Below are positions 49,001-58,100 of a DNA stretch of 64,000 bases, one piece after another. The notes beneath the pieces are model-generated. The model searched no databases. It saw only the letters and a program-made list of their open reading frames with translations, and was not told the origin of the DNA. Both the position numbers and the translations under genes were made by a program. Every line of letters starts with the position of its first letter. Position 1 is the stretch's first letter. This stretch comes from Serripes groenlandicus. Its lineage: Eukaryota; Mollusca; Bivalvia; Cardiida; Cardiidae. Location of the stretch: contig JASEVX010000005.1 in the NCBI GenBank assembly GCA_031761405.1, positions 859,954-923,953 on the forward strand, given 5' to 3'.

Positions 49001-51540
49001 GATGAGCAGTTGTTTAGACCAATATATATAATTGATGAGCAGTTGTTTAGACCAATATATATAATTGATGAGCAGTTGTTTGGAACAATATATATAATTG
49101 ATGAGCAGGTGTTTGGACCAATCCGTCTGCCTGGACCAATATATATAATTGATAAGCAGTTGTTTGATGAGCAGTTGTTTGGACTAATATATATAATTGA
49201 TAAGCAGTTGTTTGGACCGATATATATAATTGATAAGCAGGTGTTTGGACCAATATATATAATTGATGAGCAGTTGTTTGGACCAATACATCTAATTGAT
49301 AAGCAGTTGTTTGGACCAATATATATAATTGATGAGCAGTTGTTTGGACCAATACATCTAATTGATAAGCAGTTGTTTGGACCAATATATATAATTGATA
49401 AGCAGTTGTTTGGACCAATATATATAATTGATGAGCAGTTGTTTGGACCAATATATTCAATTGATGAGCAGTTGTTTGGACTAATATATATAATTGATAA
49501 GTAGTTGTTTGGACTAATATATATAATTGATAAGCAGGTGTTTGGACCAATTCCGTCTGCCTGGACCAATATATATAATTGATAAGCAGTTGTTTGGACC
49601 AATATATATAATTTATGAGCAGTTGTTTAGATCAATATATATAATTTATGAGCAGTTGTTTGGACCAATATATATAATTGATAAGCAGTTGTTTGGACCA
49701 ATATATATAATTGATGAGCAGTTGTTTGGACCAATATATATAATTGATAAGCAGTTGTTTGGACCAATATATAAAATTGATAAGCAGTTGTTTGGACCAA
49801 TATATATAATTGATAAGCAGTTGTTTGGACCAATATATATAATTGATGAGCAGTTGTTTTGGACCAATACATCTAATTGATGAGCAGTTGTTTGGACCAA
49901 TATATATAATTGATGAGCAGTTGTTTTGGACCAATATATATAATTGATGAGCAGTTGTTTGGACCAATATATATAATTGATGAGCAGTTGTTTGGACCAA
50001 TATATTCAATTGATGAGCAGTTGTTTAGACCAATATATATAATTGATGAGTAGTTGTTTGATGAGCAGTTGTTTAGACCAATATATATAATTGATGAGCA
50101 GTTGTTTAGACCAATATATATAATTGATGAGTAGTTGTTTGATGAGCAGTTGTTTAGACCAATATATGTAATTGATAAGCAGTTGTTTGATGAGCAGTTG
50201 TTTGGACCAATATATATAATTGATGAGCAGTTGTTTGGACCAATATATATAATTGATAAGCAGTTGTTTGGACCAATATATATAATTGATGAGCAGTTGT
50301 TTGGACCAATATATATAATTGATGAGCAGTTGTTTGGACCAATATATTCAATTGATGAGCAGTTGTTTGGACTAATATATATAATTGATAAGCAGTTGTT
50401 TGGACCAATATATATAATTGATGAGCAGTTGTTTGGACCAATATATATAATTGATGAGCAGTTGTTTGGACCAATATATATAATTGATAAGCAGGTGTTT
50501 TGGACCAATATATATAATTGATAAGCAGTTGTTTGGACCAATATATATAATTGATGAGCAGTTGTTTTGGACCAATATATATAATTGATGAGCAGGTGTT
50601 TGGACCAGTATATATAATTGATAAGCAGGTGTTTGGACCAATATATATAATTGATGAGCAGTTGTTTGAACCAATATATATAATTGATGAGCAGGTGTTT
50701 GGACCAATATATATAATTGATAAGCAGGTGTTTGAACCAATATATATAATTGATGAGCAGTTGTTTGGACCAATATATATAATTGATGAGCAGTTGTTTG
50801 GACCAATATATATAATTGATAAGCAGGTGTTTGGACCAATACATATAATTGATAAGCAGGTGTTTGGACCAGTATATATAATTGATGAGCAGGTGTTTGG
50901 ACCAATATATATAATTGATGAGCAGTTGTTTGGACAAATATATATAATTGATGAGCAGTTGTTTAGACCAATATATATAATTGATGAGTAGTTGTTTGAT
51001 GAGCAGTTGTTTAGACCAATATATATAATTGATAAGCAGTTGTTTGATGAGCAGTTGTTTGGACCAATATATATAATTGATGAGCAGTTGTTTAGACCAA
51101 TATATATATTTGATGAGTAGTTGTTTGATGAGCAGTTGTTTAGACCAATATATATAATTGATAAGCAGTTGTTTGATGATCAGTTGTTTAGACCAATATA
51201 TATAATTGATGAGCTGTTGTTTAGACCAATATATATAATTGATAAGCAGTTGTTTGATGAGCAGTTGTTTAGACCAATACATCTAATTGATGAGCAGTTG
51301 TTTAGACCAATATATATAATTGATGAGTAGGTGTTTAGACCAATATATATAATTGATGAGTAGGTGTTTGGACCAATACATCTAATTGATGAGCAGTTGT
51401 TTAGACCAATACATCTAATTGATGAGCAGTTGTTTAGGCCAATATATATAATTGATGAGTAGGTGTTTAGACCAATATATATAATTGATGAGTAGGTGTT
51501 TGGACCAATCCATCTGCTTTATGAGTCGATGTTTGGAGCA
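46077..51540 (+). repeat. 33-bp satellite array, ~160 units, ~5.5 kb
   Basis: The consensus unit is TGATGAGCAGTTGTTTGGAC followed by CAATATATATAAT. Common variants are GATAAGCAG, GCAGGTGTTT, TTTAGACC and ACATCTAA. A composite unit containing CCAATCCGTCTGCCTGG occurs at 48042, 48340, 48623, 49119 and about 49548, and an 18-base TTTGATGAGCAG-type insertion recurs. Edge units are the most diverged and lack the TATATATA core (CAAATCCGCCTGCTGTATGA at the left, CCAATCCATCTGCTTTATGA at the right), which suggests the ancestral form. Because 33 is a multiple of three and the unit lacks stops in several frames, long frames (up to 469 codons) appear on both strands. They are not genes. Confidence 0.95.
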
Positions 51541-51579
51541 CTCAATTCAGACGAGCAGGTGTTTGGACCACTCTGTCCA

Positions 51580-51795
51580 TTTCGCGAGCATGCGTTTTGA
51601 CGATTCCGTCTATATGACCCTGATGATACTGAAGATGGAGATGATTGCCTTGCAGACAGGCAACCGGTTTTTTTTAATGGAAACGTCTATAGTCGAAAAT
51701 GTAACAGGGAAGCATTTGACGAACTGAGTTGCCGAGTGAGAATAGTGTTTAAATCGCTAGTGTCATCATGCAGTTGTCTCTTGTACTTGTTATGA
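51580..51795 (+). other. Open acidic frame downstream of the satellite, possible exon relic
   Basis: One frame reads FRLYDPDDTEDGDDCLADRQ, then NGNVYSRKCNREAFDELSCR and VRIVFKSL before a stop near 51795. The composition is protein-like and the frame ends at a MITE family 2 fragment. No family is recognised. It might be the other side of an exon interrupted by the satellite, but that is a guess. Confidence 0.25.
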
Positions 51796-51945
51796 GCAGT
51801 TCCACGAGAATACCAACATTATGGACTCTGCGTAATGTATCGACCCAGATCTGCCTGCGCAGTTCGCGCCGGCTTATCCGGGCCGACACATTCCGTCTCA
51901 GGTGGATAGATATATAGAATAATGATTCCTGAAACAGAAAATCCA
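51794..51945. mobile_element. MITE family 2, left-end fragment
   Basis: GAGCAGTTCCACGAGAATAC, ACTCTGCGTAATGTATCGAC, CCGGGCCGACACATTCCG and GATTCCTGAAACAGAAAATC match 61708-61965. The right half is missing. Confidence 0.75.
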
Positions 51946-52223
51946 CTGTGAGCATGGTATTTCACATCTCAAGATCAACAAAACACAGGAGAACGCTGTT
52001 CGAGTGTAAAATACGTCACTTTAATCTTAATATTCTTTTAGAAAAAAAAAAGGTGATACAATCTTTAAAATTTACTTGACTCATTAACATTTAAAATATG
52101 AATAAACCTAGGTTTTTTTTCACATTGTAGACTTATTGTTTTCATGAAAACCAAATAAAAGGACTCATTGGTATAATTTAATAAAATACACTGTTTTAGA
52201 GAAGCATTTTGAAAAAAAAAGTA

Positions 52224-52408
52224 TTACAAAGAAAGAGAAGCAAATCGCACGAGCGACTCGAAGAATTCGTTTGTGGCATTGACTATTTCATTCGTGGGTA
52301 GGACAAATCCGTTTTTACCATTTCCAGGTTCCGGTCTCAGCTCGTACGTGTAGGAGTACTTAGCACCTGAATCGTAAAAGTAATCGTAGGCAGTACCAGA
52401 GGCCGGGT
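52224..52408 (-). CDS. M14 metallocarboxypeptidase (CPA-like), last exon
   Basis: Terminal exon, read 52408 to 52224. The acceptor is ATTTCAG|AC, and the stop TAA is at 52226-52224. The first codon is split: T from the previous exon plus AC gives the Tyr of YPASG, equivalent to catalytic Tyr248 of bovine carboxypeptidase A. The sequence continues AYDYFYDSGAKYSYTYELRP, where Glu of YELR is the catalytic Glu270, then NGFVLPTNEIV. The position matching specificity residue 255 is Tyr, not Asp, so the pocket is A-like rather than B-like. It ends ...FFESLVRFASLSL. An ATTAAA polyadenylation-like signal lies on the minus strand at 52182-52177. Reaction: release of C-terminal residues from peptides with a zinc-bound water. 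Confidence 0.9.
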
Positions 52409-52411
52409 CTG

Positions 52412-52740
52412 AAATAAATAAATGAAAACATTGTGGAAAAGATCACTCGAAAGGATAACTTTTTCCATCTCCTAAAACGTTTTTGAAACTTTTGTTTTAA
52501 ATTTTCCTTTTTAATAATCTAAATATTGTTCTATTAGCCACGTAAGAAATAAATTAAGGAAAACATTGTGGAAGAGTCGCTCGAAATGAAAAATTTCTCA
52601 TTTTCCAAAAAAATTGTTCTAGATATTACGCTTTAAGCCGCGTCTGCAAAAAATAAATGAAGACATTGTTGAAAAATCGCTCGAAACGAGAATTTTCTCT
52701 TGTTCCCAAAACGTGTTAGCAACCCTGTTTAAATAAACTT
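52412..52740 (-). repeat. Three related units in the last intron
   Basis: On the plus strand, AAATAAATGAAAACATTGTG-like segments followed by a GCTCGAAA stretch and a TTCTCNTTTTCC-like stretch occur at about 52416, 52548 and 52655. The units are diverged, 105-130 bp apart, and lie just inside the intron next to the last exon. Confidence 0.6.
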
Positions 52741-53014
52741 TTAAACAATTCTATATATTGCATAATTAGCCGTGTAAGTAAACAATAATTGATCGATTGG
52801 GGTTCAAAGCCTTTATATATCAATTCTGATCGCTCTCTCTTGGTCGTTAGCCTTTAGCTCAACATATCCTAAACCTAAAACCCCAATTTCAACCAAACTT
52901 CACAGGAATGTTGCATTTGTGGTCTTCTTTCGAAATTGTTCAAATATTTTAATTTTATTGAAACTCTTGGTTTCTTTACTGCGGCATCAGAACAGGGGGG
53001 GGGGGGGGGGGCGG

Positions 53015-53147
53015 TGTATAGTATAGACCCGGATGAGCCTAAGCATATCGTGCAGGAATGTGTCGGCCCGGATGAGCCTGCGCAGGCTAATCTGAGTCGA
53101 TACATTACGCAGAGTTCATATTGATAGTTTTCTCGTGGAACGACTCA
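53015..53147. mobile_element. MITE family 2, right-end fragment
   Basis: GGAATGTGTCGGCCCGGATG, CCTGCGCAGGCTAATCTGAG, TCGATACATTACGCAGAG and TTCTCGTGGAACGACTC match the right half of 61708-61965. A G-run lies at 52996-53013. It sits in the last intron of the carboxypeptidase gene. Confidence 0.75.
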
Positions 53148-53285
53148 AATCAGTTTTGTAAAATATTTCAAATATCATCTTCTCGTTGTATTAGTAAAAT
53201 AATAAGATATCCAAAATTCTGTTTAGATCATTAGAGAACTAGATTGGGAGAAGTATACTTGCGTTTCCCACATACATTTCTCCTT

Positions 53286-53406
53286 TGACTCCGCCAAACC
53301 ATAATGTCCTGGCTACTCAAAAAGATTCTTCTTACATCAAAGGGTTTGTACTCCACCAAACTATAATGTCCTGGGTACTCAAAAAGGTTCTTCTCACATC
53401 AAATGG
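53286..53406 (+). repeat. ~60-bp tandem duplication
   Basis: Two copies of ACTCCRCCAAACYATAATGT followed by CCTGGSTACTCAAAAAGRTT and TTCTYACATCAAA. Confidence 0.9.
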
Positions 53407-53498
53407 TTTGGCAATTTGAAATACCAACCTTATGTAGAGCTCTGATAAATATATTGATTCATTTGAAAGTTATTGAGCAAAACTTTTAGATCTTACAG

Positions 53499-53690
53499 GA
53501 CCGCCTCGGGTGCGGGGGGGGGTCAAGGGTTCGATCCCCGGCCGGGTCATACCAAAGACTTTAAACATGGTAGTAATGGCTGCCCTCCTTGGCGCTAAGG
53601 GTAACGGGGTAAGCATTACCACTGAGTGACTGGTGTCAGGATAAATGAATCAGAGAAGTACTGGTTACTTACCCACAAAACGCATTGATA
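53499..53690 (+). mobile_element. SINE family B in the last carboxypeptidase intron
   Basis: B-box region TCAAGGGTTCGATCCCCGGC then CGGGTCATACCAAAGAC. The body is GGTAGTAATGGCTGCCCTCC, CATTACCACTGAGTGACTGG and GTCAGGATAAATGAATC, ending in TGATAAAACTGA, which merges with the 15-bp repeat. Confidence 0.8.
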
Positions 53691-53862
53691 AAACTGACCG
53701 TGATATACCTGACCGTGATATAACCGACCGTGATATACCTGACCGTGATATAACTGACCATGATATACCTGACCGTGATATAACTGACAGTGATATAACT
53801 GACCGTGATCGTCATATACCTGACCGTGATATAACTGACCGTGATCTTCATATACCTGACCG
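53691..53862 (+). repeat. 15-bp tandem repeat (GACCGTGATATACCT)
   Basis: About 11 units alternating GACCGTGATATACCT and GACCGTGATATAACT, with two longer units inserting CGTCATATACC or CTTCATATACC. The array begins in the SINE B tail and ends ~70 bp from the carboxypeptidase exon at 53929. It is open in both directions (DRDIPDRDIT on the plus strand) only because the unit is a multiple of three. Confidence 0.9.
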
Positions 53863-53928
53863 TTTCTCGCGGGACTGCTCAATTATATCTCAAAGACGTT
53901 AAAATGCGTCATGCTGTTCAAGACTTAC

Positions 53929-54013
53929 ACAGTATGTCGGGGGGTGTTCCAACAGTGAAGTTGCGCCCATCAACTTTGAACAGAGCTTCCATCATGGTTT
54001 TCGCAATATCCGC
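53929..54013 (-). CDS. M14 metallocarboxypeptidase, penultimate exon
   Basis: Read 54013 to 53929, 85 bases. The acceptor is TATTACAG|GCG and the donor CTGT|GTAAGT. It encodes ADIAKTMMEALFKVDG then RNFTVGTPPDIL (28 codons) plus one base of the split Tyr codon. This matches the carboxypeptidase A stretch between the YGYT loop and Tyr248 (helix, then a YGT-type turn). The phase agrees with both neighbouring exons (phase 0 in, phase 1 out), which supports the gene model. Confidence 0.88.
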
Positions 54014-54059
54014 CTGTAATAGAATACAAACATCTCATTGAAATTGATAGACTGTTAGT

Positions 54060-54115
54060 TCATTGTGGAAGACGAATAACGTGTGTCACAGTGACTTTTA
54101 TCAAACGTCGGAATG
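54060..54115 (-). mobile_element. SINE family A fragment
   Basis: GGAAGACGAATAACGTGTGT then CACAGTGACTTTTATCAAAC and GTCGGAATGAA match the body of SINE A in inverse orientation. It lies in the large carboxypeptidase intron. Confidence 0.55.
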
Positions 54116-54139
54116 AATTTAAAGTTTAATTAATCAATA

Positions 54140-54268
54140 AAGTTGAAAACATTGTGGCATAATGAATAGTTACTAATTATGAGCAAATTCAAATTTTGCA
54201 AACATGTTTTCAAAAATCGTCTTCTGGCAGAAGCGTCAGAAAGCGTGTGTTTCTGGGAAAGGGTTAAA
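54140..54268. mobile_element. MITE family 1, right half
   Basis: GTTGAAAACATTGTGGCATA, GCAGAAGCGTCAGAAAGCGT and TTTCTGGGAAAGGGTTAA match the right end of the family. Confidence 0.65.
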
Positions 54269-54317
54269 AGATCATGTAAATATCCTGATTCTCCAGGGTT
54301 ATTTTCCTTTTTATTTT

Positions 54318-54787
54318 GGAAGTAGAAGCAAATACTATAGTGATAACTCGAAGTCGTTTGGTTTGGAAGTAGAAGGAAATACTATAGCGATAACTTGAAG
54401 TCGTTTGGTTTGGAAGTAGAAGGAAATACTATAGCGATAACTCGAAGTCGTTTGGTTTGGAAGTAGAAAGAAATACTATAGCGATAACTCGAAGTCGTTT
54501 GGTTTGGAAGTAGAAGGAAATACTATAGCGATAACTCGAAGTCGTTTGGTTTGGAAGTAGAAGGAAATCCTATAGCGATAACTCGAAGTCGTTTGGTTTG
54601 GAAGTAGAAGGAAATACTATAGCAATAACTCGAAGTCGTTTGGTTTGGAAGTAGAAGGAAATACTATAGCAATAACTCGAAGTCGTTTGGTTTGGAAGTA
54701 GAAGGAAATACTATAGCGATAACTCGAAGTCGTTTGGTTTGGAAGTAGAAGGAAATCCTATAGCAATAACTCGAAGTCGTTTTGGAC
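54318..54787 (+). repeat. 47-bp minisatellite, 10 copies
   Basis: Units start GGAAGTAGAAGGAAATACTA at 54318, 54365, 54412 and every 47 bp to 54741, each continuing TAGCGATAACTCGAAGTCGT. Variation is slight (CTATAG preceded by TA or TC; GCGATAAC or GCAATAAC). It lies in the same carboxypeptidase intron as the 51-bp array. It is followed by an inverted ACTTCGAGTTATCG. Confidence 0.95.
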
Positions 54788-55146
54788 CCATATATTACTT
54801 CGAGTTATCGACATGTTGGAGAATTGCCTCGTTCATGGTTTTGTTTTCAGCTTCTTAACTCATTTTAAACTCGGTTACTATAAACCGAGTCAGTAATAAA
54901 ATCGTATCAAGAAAACAAAAACATTGTATTAGTATAACCTAAAAAGGAGTTAACGTTTTCAGCGTCAATGGCATTATTAAGGTGTTTGCAAACGACACAG
55001 ATTCATGTCAGCCAGCTGTCTCAATTGAAATAAGCATTGTTTGCCTATTAGTTATTAAAATATTTCTAAATTCTTATTGCAGGATAATTTGAGTTACCTG
55101 ATTTTTAACATGGAATTATCTACTAAAGGAAATTCGACACTGAAAT

Positions 55147-58100
55147 AGTTAAAGAATATACGTATCAAGTTGTTGTAATCAGTGGGTTTTGTACACGTAT
55201 TAAAGAATATACGTACCAAGTTGTTGTAATCAGTTGGTTTTGTAGACGTATTAAGGAATATACGTACCAAGTTGTTGTAATCAGCGGGTTTTGTGGACGT
55301 ATTAAGGAATATACGTACCAAGTTGTTGTAATCAGCGGGTTGTGTACACGTATTAAAGAATATACGTACCAAGTTGTTGTAATCAGCGGGTTTTGTGGAC
55401 GTATTAAGGAATATACGTACCAAGTTGTTGTAATCAGCGGGTTTTGTGGACGTATTAAGGAATATACGTACCAAGTTGTTGTAATCAGCGGGTTGTGTAC
55501 ACGTATTAAAGAATATACGTACCAAGTTGTTGTAATCAGCGGGTTTTGTGGACGTATTAAGGAATATACGTACCAAGTTGTTGTAATCAGTGGGTTTTGT
55601 ACACGTATTAAGGTACATACGTACCAAGTTGTTGTAATCAGTGGGTTTTGTAGACGTATTAAGGAATATACGTACCAAGTTGTTGTAATCAGCGGGTTTT
55701 GTAGACGTATTAAGGAATATACGTACCAAGTTGTTGTAATCAGTGGGTTTTGTAGACGTATTAAGGAAAATACGTACCAAGTTGTTGTAATCAGCGGGTT
55801 TTGTAGACTTAATAAGGAATAAACGTACCAAGTTACTGTAATCAGCGGGTTTTGTAGACGTATTAAGGAATATACGTACCAAGTTGTTGTAATCAGCGGG
55901 TTTTGTAGACGTATTAAGGAATATACGTACCAAGTTGTTGTAATCAGTGGGTTTTGTAGACGTATTAAGGAATATACGTACCAAGTTACTGTAATCAGCG
56001 GGTTTTGTAGACGTATTAAGGAATATACGTACCAAGTTGTTGTAATCAGCGGGTTTTGTACACGTATTAAAGAATATACGTACCAAGTTGTTGTAATCAG
56101 CGGGTTTTGTACACGTATTAAAGAATATACGTACCAAGTTGTTGTAATCAGCGGGTTTTGTAGACGTATTAAGGAATATACGTACCAAGTTGTTGTAATC
56201 AGCGGGTTTTGTAGACGTATTAAGGAATATACGTACCAAGTTGTTGTAATCAGCGGGTTTTGTAGACGTATTAAGGAATATACGTACCAAGTTACTGTAA
56301 TCAGCGGGTTTTGTAGACGTATTAAGGAATATACGTACCAAGGTGTTGTAATCAGTGGGTTTTGTAGACGTATTAAGGAATATACGTACCAAGTTGTTGT
56401 AATCAGTGGGTTTTGTAGACGTATTAAGGAATATACGTACCAAGTTGTTGTAATCAGCGGGTTTTGTAGACTTAATAAGGAATAAACGTACCAAGTTACT
56501 GTAATCAGCGGGTTTTGTAGACGTATTAAGGAATATACGTACCAAGTGGTTGTAATCAGTGGGTTTTGTGGACGTATTAAGGAATATACGTACCAAGTTG
56601 TTGTAATCTGTGAGTTGTGAAGACGTATTAAGGAATATACGTACCAAGTTGTTGTAATCTGTGAGTTGTGAAGACGTATTAAGGAATATACGTACCAAGT
56701 TGTTGTAATCAGTGGGTTTTGTAGACGTATTAAGGAATATACGTACCAAGTTGTTGTAATCAGTGGGTTTTGTAGACGTATTAAGGAATATACGTACCAA
56801 GTTGTTGTAATCAGCGGGTTTTGTAGACTTAATAAGGAATAAACGTACCAAGTTACTGTAATCAGCGGGTTTTGTAGACGTATTAAGGAATATACGTACC
56901 AAGTTGTTGTAATCAGAGGGTTTTGTAGACGTATTAAGGAATATACGTACCAAGTTGTTGTAATCAGTGGGTTTTGTAGACGTATTAAGGAATATACGTA
57001 CCAAGCTGTTGTAATCAGTGGGTTTTGTAGACGTATTAAGGAATATACGTACCAAGTTGTTGTAATCAGTGGGTTTTGTAGACGTATTAAGGAATATACG
57101 TACCAAGCTGTTGTAATCAGAGGGTTTTGTAGACGTATTAAGGAATATACGTACCAAGTTGTTGTAATCAGCGGGTTTTGTAGACGTATTAAGGAATATA
57201 CGTACCAAGTTGTTGTAATCAGCGGGTTTTGTAGACTTAATAAGGAATAAACGTACCAAGTTACTGTAATCAGCGGGTTTTGTAGACGTATTAAGGAATA
57301 TACGTACCAAGTTGTTGTAATCAGAGGGTTTTGTAGACGTATTAAGGAATATACGTACCAAGTTGTTGTAATCAGTGGGTTTTGTAGACGTATTAAGGAA
57401 TATACGTACCAAGCTGTTGTAATCAGTGGGTTTTGTAGACGTATTAAGGAATATACGTACCAAGTTGTTGTAATCAGTGGGTTTTGTAGACGTATTAAGG
57501 AATATACGTACCAAGCTGTTGTAATCAGAGGGTTTTGTAGACGTATTAAGGAATATACGTACCAAGTTGTTGTAATCAGTGGGTTTTGTAGACGTATTAA
57601 GGAATATACGTACCAAGTTGTTGTAATCAGCGGGTTTTGTAGACTTAATAAGGAATAAACGTACCAAGTTACTGTAATCAGCGGGTTTTGTAGACGTATT
57701 AAGGAATATACGTACCAAGTTGTTGTAATCAGCGGGTTTTGTAGACTTAATAAGGAATAAACGTACCAAGTTACTGTAATCAGCGGGTTTTGTAGACGTA
57801 TTAAGGAATATACGTACCAAGTTGTTGTAATCAGAGGGTTTTGTAGACGTATTAAGGAATATACGTACCAAGTTGTTGTAATCAGCGGGTTTTGTAGACG
57901 TATTAAGGAATATACGTACCAAGTTGTTGTAATCAGTGGGTTTTGTAGACGTATTAAAGAATATACGTACCAAGTTGTTGTAATCAGCGGGTTTTGTAGA
58001 CGTATTAAGGAATATACGTACCAAGTTGTTGTAATCAGCGGGTTTTGTAGACGTATTAAGGAATATACGTACCAAGTTGTTGTAATCAGCGGGTTGTGTA

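Noticed and set aside
46394..51282. Many long frames on both strands in the 33-bp satellite (up to 469 codons)
   Set aside because: Multiple frames on both strands are open at once, which is an effect of the repeat unit, not selection for protein.
53616..53902. Frames DRDITDRDIP (plus) and YHGQVYHGQLYH (minus)
   Set aside because: Both are translations of the 15-bp repeat.
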